Source: Alteripontixanthobacter sp. (lineage in GTDB: Bacteria > Pseudomonadota > Alphaproteobacteria > Sphingomonadales > Sphingomonadaceae). From it: 64,000 bases of DNA. Positions 1-9,534 of this stretch are shown piece by piece (within the stretch, counting starts at the first letter, position 1; each line of letters starts with the position of its first letter). The stretch covers positions 1,726,968 through 1,790,967 of the forward strand of contig JBDVPM010000008.1 of NCBI GenBank assembly GCA_039968605.1. Direction: 5' to 3'. The notes below the pieces were generated by a model. The model did not search any database. It worked only from the letters and a program-made list of their open reading frames with translations, and had not been told where the DNA came from. Both the position numbers and the translations under genes were made by a program.

Positions 1-581
1 AGCACCATCGATCCGGCCATTGCGAGGTAGATTAGTCCGCCGAACACATATCCGATCATGCCGAGGATGAACTGGTTGCGGCGTTCCAGCTTCACGAATA
101 GCAGCGCCACCAATCCGGCCACGGCATACATGAACAATATGTCGCCCTTCCAGATGAAGAAGAAGTGGCACAGGCCGAACAGGCCGAGCCATAGCAACCG
201 GCGGACCTGCAGCCAGCGCGACGAACCGCGCGCCCAGGCCCGCTCCATGAACAGCATCATGCCCGCGCCGAACAGCAACGTGAACAGTCCGCGCATCTTG
301 CCGTCGATAATCACGAATTGCGCGACCCACATCCAGCCGGACACCTCGCCATGCGGGGTCAGGAAAGAATCGGGATACATATAGGCGGTAAAAGGCTGGC
401 CGAAGGCGACGATGTTCGCCGCCAATATGCCCAGCACGGCAATCCCGCGAATGAAATCGAGGCTGGCAATCCGCTGTGCCCCCTTACCGGCCATGACTGG
501 GGCGGGCGGCACCGTTTCCTGCGGCGCAAATTCGTCCGGAGTGGCTCCGGACGCCCCGATTTCAGCTTCGCTTCCGGTCAT
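1..581 (-). CDS. DUF418/YeiB-family membrane protein, N-terminal part (runs off the window start)
   Basis: Reading the minus strand from an ATG at 581 gives an open frame of 193 codons that continues past position 1, so only the N-terminus is present. After about 36 polar residues comes RIASLDFIRGIAVLGIL, the signature opening of the DUF418/YeiB inner-membrane family, followed by several hydrophobic segments (FVIIDGKMRGLFTLLFGAGM, then WLGLFGLCHFFFIWKGDILF). A GGGGGGA Shine-Dalgarno stretch lies 8 bases before the ATG, which fixes the start. The family is thought to be involved in transport or membrane functions, but no reaction is established. Forward-strand frames here are shadows. Confidence 0.85.
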   Translation of the reverse strand, partial: MTGSEAEIGASGATPDEFAPQETVPPAPVMAGKGAQRIASLDFIRGIAVLGILAANIVAFGQPFTAYMYPDSFLTPHGEVSGWMWVAQFVIIDGKMRGLFTLLFGAGMMLFMERAWARGSSRWLQVRRLLWLGLFGLCHFFFIWKGDILFMYAVAGLVALLFVKLERRNQFILGMIGYVFGGLIYLAMAGSMV

Positions 582-700
582 ATATACTGTCCCCCCTGAC
601 CAGGAGGCATACCATATTGCCGGGACCGGGGTAGCCGCTGTTTCTGCCGACAGGTCAGGCGAACGGACGAACCGCCATCTTTAAAGCTCTTCGCGCAGGT

Positions 701-1897
701 TTACCGCGTGACGATGCAATCCTGCCCGCCGCGTTTCAGGCTATTGCATGCGCCTTGCGCCGAACTTCGGCTGGAATATCCGCCCGCCAGCAATTTGGTC
801 AGCCGGCCTGCGGGAACCAGGAATTTCTGCTTGCCTGCCAGCGCGGAGCGGCCTGCAAGGCGGGTCCACAATCGCTCCGCATTGCCCTTGACCGAAAATG
901 CCCCCAGCTGGACGCGCCACGGGCCACTGGCACTGGCCTGCGCCAGTGTGGTTGGCGCAGGTGTGGTTGCTGCCTGCCTAGCCGGACGGCTCACCGGTGC
1001 GCTGGCTTGGTGAGGAGAGCTTCGGGGCGCTGGCGCAGCCGCAGTACCGCGCGCGAAATCGGCCCCTGCCTGTTCCGGAGAACCGGTCCCGGTAACCCGC
1101 GCGGCCTCTGCAACGGCATTGCGCGCGGCCACCACCGAAGGCGGTACAGCTGTGGTCGGAATGGCAGTGGGTATCGTATCGGCGGCGCGGGCCACTGCGC
1201 GCGGAGCGGCGGGGCGCATCGCTGTGGGCTGGGAGGGGGTTCGCGCTACGCGGCCCGGCTGGCTCTGGCGGCTCGCCAAATCGGCGGCCGCCATCTGGCT
1301 GGCTCGGCGCGTATCGGATTCGCGCTTGATCGTGGCGGCCAGGTCTTGCGCTTCCTGACGCTTCACCAGCGGGATATGCTGATCCATCTGCGCGATAGCA
1401 GGCGCGGCCTGCGGCAATCCGGCGGCGTTGGCATTGGTCAGCAAGGCATAGGCGCGCACCCAGTCTTTCTCCACCAGATCGCCGTTGAAATGGGCAATGC
1501 CGAGCAGATATTGCGCGCGCGGATCGCCCCGGTCGGATGCGGCGGTGACATAAGGCAGTGCGTCTTGCCGCCGTCCGTTCTGGAACAGCAACAAACCGTA
1601 ATTATCGGCCGCCTTGAGGTGGCCCTGCGCAGCGGCCTTGGCATAGTAACCCTCCGCCCGCTTCTCGTCCGCTTCGACACCGCGGCCCAGCCGGTAGGCC
1701 TGCGCCAGATTGAACTGCGCATCGGCATCGCCCGCAGCGGCAGGATCACGCCATTCGGCCACGGCCACGGCAAAGTCGCCGCGCTCCCAGGCATCGACAC
1801 CCTTTTTGACGTCGGCAAGCGCCGGGCTCGCGAGCGCCACTGCCGCAGCAAGGCAGCCGCTTCCGGCGATCGTCCATATTGCGCGCAGTTTCATCAT
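701..1897 (-). CDS. Secreted Sel1-repeat / SPOR-domain protein
   Basis: 398 residues with a signal peptide (hydrophobic core to about residue 28, ending SPALA-D). Residues 35-170 carry Sel1/TPR-like repeats (AQFNLAQAYRLGRG, KAADNYGLLLF, RAQYLLGIAHFNGD). A long Ala/Pro-rich linker follows, then a SPOR domain from about residue 325 (WRVQLGAFSVKGNAERLW ... LLAGGYSSRSSAQ). SPOR domains bind denuded peptidoglycan at the septum, so an envelope or cell-division role in the periplasm is likely. It is divergent from parA (2121), and its C-terminus resembles that of the SPOR protein at 3424-4935. Two adjacent ATGs at the start leave a one-codon ambiguity. Confidence 0.85.
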   Translation of the reverse strand: MMKLRAIWTIAGSGCLAAAVALASPALADVKKGVDAWERGDFAVAVAEWRDPAAAGDADAQFNLAQAYRLGRGVEADEKRAEGYYAKAAAQGHLKAADNYGLLLFQNGRRQDALPYVTAASDRGDPRAQYLLGIAHFNGDLVEKDWVRAYALLTNANAAGLPQAAPAIAQMDQHIPLVKRQEAQDLAATIKRESDTRRASQMAAADLASRQSQPGRVARTPSQPTAMRPAAPRAVARAADTIPTAIPTTAVPPSVVAARNAVAEAARVTGTGSPEQAGADFARGTAAAPAPRSSPHQASAPVSRPARQAATTPAPTTLAQASASGPWRVQLGAFSVKGNAERLWTRLAGRSALAGKQKFLVPAGRLTKLLAGGYSSRSSAQGACNSLKRGGQDCIVTR

Positions 1898-2120
1898 CTC
1901 ATCCAGTTGTTAAACGGTCGGCAACAGGCTCCTGCTATGGCAGCCTAATGGTAAACAGCCGATTAGCAAAGATTCCCGCCGATCTCGTCAAATATTGCGG
2001 GGAAAATTCTTCTCCAGCCCCCGATCCCGTTAACTCGATATTAGGGGTATGCTGCAATTCCTCCTGTCACGCACCGCGATAGCTCGCGGCTTATTTAATG
2101 GCTTCAGGGGGACCGAGCCC

Positions 2121-2840
2121 ATGCGAGTACTGGCATTGGCGTCACAAAAGGGCGGGTCGGGCAAGACCACTCTTTCAGGCCATCTGGCCGTCCAGGCGCA
2201 GCGCGCCGGGGCCGGCCCGGTGGTCTTGATAGATATCGACCCGCAAGGCAGCCTTGCCGATTGGTGGAACGAGCGTGAGGCGGAATATCCCGCCTTTGCA
2301 CAAACCACCGTGGCGCGGCTGGCGAACGATCTTCAGGTGCTGCGCCAGCAGGGCTTCAAGCTGGCAGTAATCGATACGCCGCCTGCAATCACCCTGGCGA
2401 TCCAGTCGGTGATTTCTGTGGCGGAGCTGATCGTCGTCCCCACCCGCCCCAGCCCGCATGATCTGCGCGCCGTGGGTGCCACGGTCGATCTGTGCGAACG
2501 TGCGGGCAAGCCGCTGGTGTTCGTAGTCAATGCTGCCACGCCCAAAGCCAAGATTACCTCGGAAGCCGCCGTCGCCCTCAGCCAGCACGGCACGGTCGCC
2601 CCGATCACCCTGCACCACCGCACCGATTTTGCCGCCAGCATGATCGATGGCCGCACGGTGATGGAAGTCGATCCCAATTCGCGCAGCGCCAATGAAGTGA
2701 CCGCGCTGTGGAACTATGTTTCGGACCGGCTGGAGAAAAATTTCCGCCGCACCATCTTCGCCGCCCCGGGCGCTGCCGTTTCGCAGGCTTCCGGCGCCCA
2801 GCGCCCCGCCGGCGGCTTCGGCCGCCGCGTGGCGCAGTAA
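2121..2840 (+). CDS. ParA/MinD-family ATPase
   Basis: 239 residues. The N-terminus MRVLALASQKGGSGKTTLS is a deviant Walker A P-loop of ParA type; DIDPQGS and the DTPP Walker B motif follow, and VVPTRPSPHD matches the family. The ATG at 2121 was chosen because it puts the P-loop near residue 10 and has a GGGGG stretch just upstream; an in-frame ATG at 2049 would add 24 untypical residues. It is followed after 17 bases by a small protein and then a SPOR lipoprotein on the same strand, so it may act in cell division, polar positioning or envelope organisation rather than plasmid partition. No parB-like gene is next to it. Confidence 0.85.
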   Translation: MRVLALASQKGGSGKTTLSGHLAVQAQRAGAGPVVLIDIDPQGSLADWWNEREAEYPAFAQTTVARLANDLQVLRQQGFKLAVIDTPPAITLAIQSVISVAELIVVPTRPSPHDLRAVGATVDLCERAGKPLVFVVNAATPKAKITSEAAVALSQHGTVAPITLHHRTDFAASMIDGRTVMEVDPNSRSANEVTALWNYVSDRLEKNFRRTIFAAPGAAVSQASGAQRPAGGFGRRVAQ

Positions 2841-2857
2841 TCGGCGGCGCGCATATC

Positions 2858-3391
2858 ATGGCGGAAAGCAGCTTCGCATCGTTGAACCCCACGCTGCTCG
2901 CCCGCAAGGGCGGGGCCAAACCGGCCATGCGCCCGCAACTGGGTGCGCTGAGCGGCATGGCCACCGGCATGGAAGCGGGAATGGTCGGGGCGCAGCAGGC
3001 TGCATTTCCGATCGATGATGGCCAGCTGGACGATCTGGGCTGGAACGATATGGGCGAAGATCAAACGCCTTCGCCCGCCGAAGTCGTCCTGATCACTCCT
3101 GCTGCCGCCAATGAAGCGGGCGAGCCGAGGCAGGCCGATGCACCTGTTCAGCGCCAGCATGACGAGATTTCCCAGCGCTTCAGCAAGAATGCAGAAGCAC
3201 CGCGTGCCGCACGCCAGACGCGCCGCACGGCCTTTACCCTGCGCATGGATGCGGAGCGCCATTTGCGTCTGCGCCTTGCCAGCACGATCGAAAATCGCAG
3301 CGCGCAAGCGATCGTTACCGAAGCGCTCGACGCGTTTCTTGCCAGCATACCCGAACTAGAACAGCTCGCCGCCAAGGTTGAACGCAAATGA
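2858..3391 (+). CDS. Hypothetical protein with C-terminal ribbon-helix-helix-like segment
   Basis: 177 residues, same strand as parA and ending in a 4-bp ATGA overlap with the upstream candidate start of the next gene. The first 110 residues are low-complexity Ala/Gly/Met-rich with acidic patches (DDGQLDDLGWNDMGEDQ). The last 55 residues (TRRTAFTLRMDAERHLRLRL ... RSAQAIVTEALDAFLASIP) look like an RHH/CopG-type DNA-binding fold with a beta strand followed by two helices. By position it could be the partner of the ParA ATPase. That function is inference. The start at 2858 gives a compact N-terminus; a longer frame from 2708 lies inside parA and is not credible. Confidence 0.7.
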   Translation: MAESSFASLNPTLLARKGGAKPAMRPQLGALSGMATGMEAGMVGAQQAAFPIDDGQLDDLGWNDMGEDQTPSPAEVVLITPAAANEAGEPRQADAPVQRQHDEISQRFSKNAEAPRAARQTRRTAFTLRMDAERHLRLRLASTIENRSAQAIVTEALDAFLASIPELEQLAAKVERK

Positions 3392-3423
3392 CTGTCCGTA
3401 AATCCAGCAAAAGGGACGACAAA

Positions 3424-4935
3424 ATGGCCCATACCGCCAATCGCCAGAAATTCGTGGCGCTCGCCATCACCACTGCGCTTGCGGGCGTAACGCTGGGCGG
3501 GTGCACAACGCATGCAGCACCGCGCGCCGATGCTTCGGCGAGCAAGGCGCAGACCGCGCTGGCCAAGGGCCAAAGCCAGCAGGCGCTCAGCCATGCAGAG
3601 GCTGCGGTTCTGGCGGAGCCTCGCGATGCCGGTTACCGCGCGATGCTGGGCGGTGCCTATATGGAAATGGGCCGCTTCGATGCGGCGGCGACCAGTTTCG
3701 GCGATGCGATGGAGCTGGGCGATACCAGCGCCCGCACTGCGTTGAGCTATGCTCTGGCCAAGATCGCGCAGGGCGACAATCCGGCGGCATTGGCGGTGCT
3801 GGAAGAAAACCGCCAGTCACTAAGCGCCGACGATTACGGGCTGGCGCTGGCGCTGGCCGGTCAAGCCGATCGCGGTGCATCGGTGCTGGGCAGCTCGCTG
3901 CGTGCGGGCAACAACACGGCCAAGCTGCGTCAGAACCTCGCTTACGCTTACGCTCTGCAAGGCAATTGGCGCGCCGCGCGGGTCATGGCCGCCGAAGACG
4001 TACCCGCCAACCAGGTGGATGAGCGGATCGGCGAATGGGCGCAGCTGGCCAAGGCGGAAGACCATCACCAGCGCGTTGCGGCATTGCTGCAAGTCCCGGT
4101 GGTGGCCGATCCCGGCCAGCCTGCCGCGCTGGCGCTGAATATCTTCCCGGGGCACGATGCTATGGTGGCGCAGGCTGCGGCCGATGCGCCTTCGGCAGGG
4201 GCGGAATTGCCCCCGATGGCTGTGGCGACACAAGCAGCGGCCCCAACCTCCGCTTCGCTTGAGCTCCCGCCGCTGAAAGATATTCCGGCAGTGATCGCTG
4301 CGCAGCCTCAGGCCGCGCCGGTTGCAGCCGCCAAGCCGCTGCCACCATCCTTCGCCGCCGCGTTCAACGCGCCAGCCGACGCGCCCGAAACACCTCAAGC
4401 GGCGGCTCTCGCCCCGGCAGCCTTGCCGACCGGAAATACCTTCAGCGAGATCGCCGGTAGTGCGGTTCGGTTTATCTCCAAGCCGGTGGTGCAGACCCTG
4501 CCCAGTGGCGAGACAGCAAAGGCCCCCCCACCTGCACCCCGCCGTACGGCGCGCGCGGCAGTTGTTCCGCGTATTGCGGGACAGGCCGAGCGCCAAACAC
4601 GCGTTGCTGCGCCGCAGGCCAAGCCTGCCGCAATGGCGACCGATGGCGATCACCTGATCCAGCTGGGCTCCTATGCCAGCAAAGCGCAAGCCGAGGCCGG
4701 TTGGAAGACGCTGTCCGGACGCTATCCGCAGCTGCGCGACTTCCAGATGGTGATCACCGAGGCCGAAGTGCGCGGGAAAAAGTATTTCCGCGTTTCGGCA
4801 GGCGGGTTCGAGCGTACGGATGCGCGTTCGATGTGCTCGACCATGAAGAAGCGCGGCCAGGGCTGCATCGCCTGGGCCGACGGCAAACCGCTGCCCGGCG
4901 CGCTCAAGCGGACCGAGCGGCTGGCGCGCCGCTAA
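3424..4935 (+). CDS. TPR/SPOR-domain lipoprotein
   Basis: 503 residues. The N-terminus has a short basic region, a hydrophobic stretch and the lipobox LGGC, so it should be a lipoprotein. Residues 35-190 form TPR-like repeats (ALAKGQSQQALSHAEAAVLA, YRAMLGGAYMEMGRFDAAATS). A long Ala/Pro linker leads to a C-terminal SPOR domain (LIQLGSYASKAQAEAGWKTL ... FRVSAGGFERTDARSMC). The start at 3424 is preferred because AAGGGA lies 7-8 bases before it; an ATG at 3388 that overlaps the previous gene would also be in frame. Third gene of the parA cluster and convergent with pyrC'. Probably binds septal peptidoglycan. Confidence 0.82.
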   Translation: MAHTANRQKFVALAITTALAGVTLGGCTTHAAPRADASASKAQTALAKGQSQQALSHAEAAVLAEPRDAGYRAMLGGAYMEMGRFDAAATSFGDAMELGDTSARTALSYALAKIAQGDNPAALAVLEENRQSLSADDYGLALALAGQADRGASVLGSSLRAGNNTAKLRQNLAYAYALQGNWRAARVMAAEDVPANQVDERIGEWAQLAKAEDHHQRVAALLQVPVVADPGQPAALALNIFPGHDAMVAQAAADAPSAGAELPPMAVATQAAAPTSASLELPPLKDIPAVIAAQPQAAPVAAAKPLPPSFAAAFNAPADAPETPQAAALAPAALPTGNTFSEIAGSAVRFISKPVVQTLPSGETAKAPPPAPRRTARAAVVPRIAGQAERQTRVAAPQAKPAAMATDGDHLIQLGSYASKAQAEAGWKTLSGRYPQLRDFQMVITEAEVRGKKYFRVSAGGFERTDARSMCSTMKKRGQGCIAWADGKPLPGALKRTERLARR

Positions 4936-4938
4936 GGC

Positions 4939-6165
4939 CTAGATCCGCACTCCGCCCTTGAACAAGGCGGTCACCCGGCCTTGCGCCGGTTGGCCGTCAA
5001 AGGGCGTGTTGCCCGCGCTGGCCGCCATCCGCGCGGAGCTCACGACCCACGGCTTTTCCGGGTCGACCAACGCGATATCGGCCTCGTAGCCTTCGCGCAG
5101 CTCGCCCGCTTCCACGCCCAGCAACCGGGCCGGTGCGCCTGCGAGCAGATCGAACGCGCGCGGCATATCGATCACCTCGTCGCGCACCAGCGTCAGGGTC
5201 ATTGAAAGCAGCGTTTCGGCGCCCGCCATACCCGGCTCTGCATCGGCGAAGGGCTGGCGCTTATCCTCCACCCCTCGCGGATCGTGGCCCGATGCGATCA
5301 CGTCGATCGTGCCATCCGCAATGGCCGCGATGACAGCCTTGCGGTCCGCCTCGCTGCGTAGGGGCGGCGACAGGCGCGCAAAAGTGCGAAACTCCGCCAT
5401 TGCGAGGTCCGACAACATGAAATGTGCGGGCGTTACGCCCGCCGTCACCGCTACGCCGCGCTGTTTGGCCGCGCGCACGAGATTGAGCGCCGCGGCGGTA
5501 GTAACCTGCCGCAAATGCAGCCGTGCGCCCGCCATTTCGGCCAGCGCGATATCGCGCGCAGCGGCCAGTGCCTCTGCCTCTGAAGGAGCGCTGGGCAGCC
5601 CCAGCCGCGTCGCCATCTCGCCCGCAGTGGCTACCGCATCGCCGGTGAGCCCGCCATCTTCGGGATGGGCGACCACCACCAGATCCAGCATCGCGGCATA
5701 TTGCAGCAAGCGCAGCATCACCGCGCTGTCCGCAATCCAGCCGCGCCCGGTGGCGACACCACGAGCCCCGGCTTCCTTCATCAGCGCCAGTTCCGCCAGT
5801 TCGCGCCCCGCAAGGCCGCGCGTGGCGGCGGCCAGAGGGTGGACCCACAGATCGGGCTTGCCGCTTTTGGCAATATAATTCACCCGGCTGGGCAGATCGA
5901 GCGGCGGGGACTGGTCGGGCATCAGGGCAGCGCGCGCGATTCCGCCGAAATGCAGGGCGGGCTTGTCGATCGCGAACACGCCCAGGTCGACCAGCGCCGG
6001 GGCGACCATCGCCCCGCCCGCATCGAACACCTCGTCATCATCATGCGGCTGCGCGCCGCCGATTTCGGCAATCAGTCCATCGGCCAGCCGCAATGTGCCA
6101 TCGCGAAGACCGTCACTGGTGAGCAGCCTGCCACCGCGGATCGTCAGGGGGCGTGCCTGTTTCAT
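4939..6165 (-). CDS. pyrC': Inactive dihydroorotase homologue (PyrC', PyrB partner)
   Basis: 408 residues, an amidohydrolase of the dihydroorotase family. It overlaps pyrB by the 4 bp 6162-6165, so the two are translationally coupled. The active-site residues of the class I enzymes are missing: the HxH metal motif after PGFID is replaced in [12 protein letters not shown], the catalytic DHAP motif is GHDP (IASGHDPRG), and the strand that normally carries a metal-binding His reads LHLRQVTT. Only AHPED keeps its His. Known precedent: in Pseudomonas a non-catalytic PyrC' is needed for assembly of the aspartate carbamoyltransferase dodecamer. I infer the same structural role; an active pyrC must lie elsewhere in the genome. 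Confidence 0.88.
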   Translation of the reverse strand: MKQARPLTIRGGRLLTSDGLRDGTLRLADGLIAEIGGAQPHDDDEVFDAGGAMVAPALVDLGVFAIDKPALHFGGIARAALMPDQSPPLDLPSRVNYIAKSGKPDLWVHPLAAATRGLAGRELAELALMKEAGARGVATGRGWIADSAVMLRLLQYAAMLDLVVVAHPEDGGLTGDAVATAGEMATRLGLPSAPSEAEALAAARDIALAEMAGARLHLRQVTTAAALNLVRAAKQRGVAVTAGVTPAHFMLSDLAMAEFRTFARLSPPLRSEADRKAVIAAIADGTIDVIASGHDPRGVEDKRQPFADAEPGMAGAETLLSMTLTLVRDEVIDMPRAFDLLAGAPARLLGVEAGELREGYEADIALVDPEKPWVVSSARMAASAGNTPFDGQPAQGRVTALFKGGVRI

Positions 6166-7244
6166 GCCCAGCGCCCCCGGCGATCACTGCCGGGCGTATC
6201 GCACCACCCTTCGATCCGGCGAGCCTTGCGGGTCAGCACGTCGAGGCAGGCCATGCGGATCGCCACGCCCATTTCCACCTGCCGCGTGATGATCGACCGG
6301 TCGAGCAAATCCGCAACCTCGCCATCGATTTCCACCCCGCGATTCATCGGGCCGGGATGCATTACCAGCGCATCGGGTGCAGCGCGCTCCAGCCGGTCTT
6401 TCGTCAGCCCGTAAAGGTGATGATACTCGCGCTCCGAAGGGATGAATTGCCCCGCCATGCGCTCGCTTTGCAGGCGCAGCATCATCACCGCGTCGGCCCC
6501 TTCCAGCGCGCGGTCGAAATCGGTGAAAGGCACCGCGCCGACCGCCTCCATTCCCTGCGGCATCAATGCGGGCGGCGCGCATAGCCGCACCTCGGCCCCC
6601 AGCGCCTGCAGGCACAGCACGTTGGACCGCGCCACGCGGCTGTGCAAAATATCGCCGCAGATCACCACTTTCAGCCCGGTAAAGTCCTCGCTCCCGCCGA
6701 ACCCGCCCGTTGCCTCGCCGCGCTCGTTCAGCGCCTCGCGCAGTGCCAGCGCATCGAGCAGCGCCTGCGTGGGATGTTCATGGCTGCCATCGCCGGCATT
6801 GAGCACCGGACAATCCACCTTGTCCGCAATCAGCGCCACCGCGCCGCTGCTGCCATGGCGGATGACGATTCCATCGGCGCGCATCGCATTGAGCGTGGTC
6901 GCCGTATCGATCAGCGTTTCACCCTTCTTCACGCTGGACTGGGCGACATGCATGTTCACCACATCCGCGCCCAACCGCTTGCCCGCGATTTCGAAGCTGA
7001 GCAGCGTGCGCGTGGAGTTTTCGAAGAACGCGTTGATGATCGTCAGGCCCGCCAGCGCATCGCTGTGCTTTTCGGGAGCGCGGTTGAGATCGACCCACTG
7101 TTCCGCCTCGGCCAGCAGATATAGGATTTCGTGGCGTTCCAGCTGCCCGATCCCGAGCAGGGAGCGATGCGGAAATGCCAGCGCGCCCGCTGGAAAGCGG
7201 TCCGTTTGAGTGCCCTTGCGGGCAGGTTTACCGTCGGATGTCAT
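6162..7244 (-). CDS. pyrB: Aspartate carbamoyltransferase catalytic subunit
   Basis: 360 residues. Catalyses carbamoyl phosphate + L-aspartate to N-carbamoyl-aspartate, the committed step of pyrimidine synthesis in the cytoplasm. Visible motifs: the carbamoyl-phosphate loop [41 protein letters not shown] and the C-terminal [11 protein letters not shown]. The ATG at 7244 was chosen because it gives the extended N-terminus typical of the Pseudomonas-type class A enzyme; an in-frame extension to 7367 adds a Cys/Pro/Arg-rich stretch that is unlikely. Overlaps the downstream inactive dihydroorotase. Divergent from sppA. Confidence 0.95.
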   Translation of the reverse strand: MTSDGKPARKGTQTDRFPAGALAFPHRSLLGIGQLERHEILYLLAEAEQWVDLNRAPEKHSDALAGLTIINAFFENSTRTLLSFEIAGKRLGADVVNMHVAQSSVKKGETLIDTATTLNAMRADGIVIRHGSSGAVALIADKVDCPVLNAGDGSHEHPTQALLDALALREALNERGEATGGFGGSEDFTGLKVVICGDILHSRVARSNVLCLQALGAEVRLCAPPALMPQGMEAVGAVPFTDFDRALEGADAVMMLRLQSERMAGQFIPSEREYHHLYGLTKDRLERAAPDALVMHPGPMNRGVEIDGEVADLLDRSIITRQVEMGVAIRMACLDVLTRKARRIEGWCDTPGSDRRGRWA

Positions 7245-7430
7245 TAAAGCAGGCGCTTTAGGCAGCTTGCGCGGTGCTGGCAAGCATGGGCGCGGTTGCA
7301 GCGTGCGCCCAACATCGACGCAGAACGTCCCCGGTCGAGCCGAATCGGTCGCTGGCCCATCGTGCACTGGCGCAACCGGCCCACCCGCCCTAAATGGAGC
7401 GTGGACTTAGTATAACGGGGATCTGTACTC

Positions 7431-9320
7431 ATGAGTTTCGCCCGCAAGGCATGGCACCTGCTCGTCGCAATCAAGGACGGGCTTTCGCTGCTGTTCCTGT
7501 TGCTGTTTTTCGGCCTGCTGTTCGCGGTGCTGACCGCGCGGCCCTCCCCCGCACAGATCCGCGATGGTGCGCTGCTGCTCGAACTCGATGGCTATGTGGT
7601 CGAGGAAAAGGCGCAGGTCGATCCGCTCGAAGTGCTGCTTTCCGGGCAGGAACCGATTGCCGAATTCGATGTGCAGGAACTGGTTCGCGCCATCGATGCA
7701 GCGGCCGGCGATGACCGGATCAAGGCGGTCGTGCTCGATCTCAGCGCCTTCATGGGCGGCGGACAAGTCCATCTGCAACAGGTCGGGGCCGCGCTGGACC
7801 GGGTGCGCGCAGCGGAAAAGCCGGTGCTTGCCCACGCGATTGGCTATGCCGATGACGGGATGATGCTGGCTGCCCATGCCAGCGAGGTCTGGGTCGATCC
7901 GCTGGGCGGCGCATTCATCGCCGGGCCGGGCGGCGAACGCATGTATTTCGCCGGATTGCTGGAAAAGCTGAAGGTCAATGCGCGGGTCTACAAGGTCGGC
8001 GAATATAAATCGGCGGTGGAACCCTTCACCCGTTCCGACATGTCGCCTGCCGCGCGAGAGAATTACGCCGCTTTGTATGGCGCGCTGTGGGAAGAATGGC
8101 AGGCTAATGTGCAAAAGGCGCGCCCAGCTATCCAGATAGACCGGGTTACCCAAAGCCCCGTCGAGTGGATCGAAGCCGCCCAAGGCGATACGGCGACGGC
8201 TGCGCTGGAAGCAGGCTTGGTCGACAAGCTTGGCGACCGCGTGGCCTTTGGTGAGCGGGTGGCCGAAATCGTCGGTGAAGACGATCTGGATGATGCCCCC
8301 GGAGCCTATGCCCACACCGAATACGGCCCATGGCTGGCCGATGTCGATATAGACACGCCCGGCAGCGCGATCGGGATCGTGACCATTGCCGGAGAGATCG
8401 TCGACGGCGATGCCGGGCCGGGTACCGCCGGCGGCGACCGGATTGCAGAACTGCTCGACGAGGCGCTGGACGATGAGCTTGCCGCGCTGGTGGTTCGGGT
8501 GGATTCTCCGGGCGGCAGCGTGCTCGCCAGCGAAGTCATTCGCGATGCGATCCTGCGTCACAAGGCAAACGATATTCCGATCGTGGTCAGCATGGCCAAT
8601 GTCGCGGCGAGCGGCGGTTACTGGGTATCGACCCCGGCAGACCGGATCTTTGCCGAGCCGGAAACGGTTACCGGCTCCATCGGCATTTTCGGGATCATCC
8701 CGACTTTCGAAGGAACCGCAGCGGATCTGGGCATCAGCACCGATGGCGTGCGCACCACGCCGCTATCGGGCCAGCCCGACCTGATTGCCGGCTTAACTCC
8801 GGAAATCGACGCAATCCTGCAAGCCAGCATCGAAGATGGCTACCGTGACTTCATCTCGCGCGTGGGCCAATCGCGCGGTTTGTCGATGGAACAGGTCGAC
8901 ACGATCGGCCAGGGCCGCGTCTGGGATGGCGGCACCGCTCGCCAGATCGGGCTGGTGGACCAATATGGCGGGCTGGACGATGCGCTCGCCTGGGCCGCAG
9001 GCGAAGCCGGGCTGGCAGACGATGACTGGCACGCCAAATTCCTCGGCAGCGATGTGGACGAATATGACAGCCTGCTGCGCGCCCTGATCGCCAGCGACAG
9101 CGAAAGCGCGGATGGCCGGGCGGCTGGCGGTGATCTGTTCGCCATGGCGGCGCAGCGTCAGCGTGCCGCTGAGATGCAGGCGCTGACAGACCTGGACCGG
9201 CTTATGTCTGCGCAAGGGATGCAGGCCTATTGCCTCGAATGCCCCGTGCAGCCTGGCTCCGTTACGAAGCTGCGCAACGATGGCTGGCTGGCGAGGATGG
9301 CACGCTTCTTCGCCGATTGA
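7431..9320 (+). CDS. sppA: Signal peptide peptidase SppA, 67-kDa type
   Basis: 629 residues, the length of the long two-domain SppA of E. coli. One N-terminal membrane anchor (about residues 18-36, LSLLFLLLFFGLLFAVL). The catalytic dyad is visible: Lys193 in GEYKSAVEPF in the N-terminal half, and Ser394 in NVAASGGYW in the C-terminal half, 201 residues apart as in E. coli. It cleaves remnant signal peptides in the inner membrane facing the periplasm. Transcribed away from pyrB, followed by a strong hairpin and then the tRNA-Val that serves as the island attachment site. Confidence 0.95.
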   Translation: MSFARKAWHLLVAIKDGLSLLFLLLFFGLLFAVLTARPSPAQIRDGALLLELDGYVVEEKAQVDPLEVLLSGQEPIAEFDVQELVRAIDAAAGDDRIKAVVLDLSAFMGGGQVHLQQVGAALDRVRAAEKPVLAHAIGYADDGMMLAAHASEVWVDPLGGAFIAGPGGERMYFAGLLEKLKVNARVYKVGEYKSAVEPFTRSDMSPAARENYAALYGALWEEWQANVQKARPAIQIDRVTQSPVEWIEAAQGDTATAALEAGLVDKLGDRVAFGERVAEIVGEDDLDDAPGAYAHTEYGPWLADVDIDTPGSAIGIVTIAGEIVDGDAGPGTAGGDRIAELLDEALDDELAALVVRVDSPGGSVLASEVIRDAILRHKANDIPIVVSMANVAASGGYWVSTPADRIFAEPETVTGSIGIFGIIPTFEGTAADLGISTDGVRTTPLSGQPDLIAGLTPEIDAILQASIEDGYRDFISRVGQSRGLSMEQVDTIGQGRVWDGGTARQIGLVDQYGGLDDALAWAAGEAGLADDDWHAKFLGSDVDEYDSLLRALIASDSESADGRAAGGDLFAMAAQRQRAAEMQALTDLDRLMSAQGMQAYCLECPVQPGSVTKLRNDGWLARMARFFAD

Positions 9321-9344
9321 GGCCCCGCCTCGGCCGAGCCCTCA

Positions 9345-9367
9345 GGCGGTGCTTGCAAAGCACCGCC
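9345..9367 (+). terminator. Hairpin after sppA
   Basis: A perfect 10-bp inverted repeat, GGCGGTGCTT / AAGCACCGCC, with a 3-base loop, lies 24 bases after the sppA stop and before the tRNA. There is no run of T after it, so it is either a weak intrinsic terminator or an mRNA 3' stabiliser. Confidence 0.55.
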
Positions 9368-9425
9368 GCCAGTGGCAAAGGCGCCCACCTGCCGCTCGCC
9401 CGACCTGACAGGGGGCGAGCCGAGC

Positions 9426-9500
9426 GGGCGCGTAGCTCAGTGGTAGAGCACACCCTTCACACGGGTGGGGTCGCAAGTTCAATCCTTGCCGCGCCCACCA
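9426..9500 (+). tRNA. tRNA-Val (CAC anticodon)
   Basis: A 75-nt cloverleaf with encoded CCA. The acceptor stem GGGCGCG (9426-9432) pairs fully with CGCGCCC (9490-9496). The anticodon arm CACCC-TTCACAC-GGGTG gives anticodon CAC, decoding GUG. The T loop reads GTTCAATCC. The gene stays intact after integration because the element brought its own copy of the 3' end. Confidence 0.97.
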
Positions 9501-9512
9501 TCTTTTCAATGA
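9451..9512. other. attL, left attachment repeat
   Basis: 62 bp identical to 60547-60608, beginning CACCCTTCACACGGGTGG inside the anticodon arm, covering the rest of the tRNA and running 12 bp past its CCA end. Beyond position 9512 the two copies start to differ. Confidence 0.95.
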
Positions 9513-9534
9513 TTTAGAAGAGATGGCCCGCGTT

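Noticed and set aside
755-1948. 397-codon forward frame opposite the Sel1/SPOR gene
   Set aside because: Low-complexity Arg/Gly/Cys composition, exact antisense of a gene with signal peptide and SPOR domain.
3820-4689. 289-codon minus frame
   Set aside because: Antisense of the TPR/SPOR lipoprotein; Arg/Cys-rich shadow without domains.
7407-8561. 384-codon minus frame opposite sppA
   Set aside because: Shadow of a gene with an intact Lys/Ser dyad.
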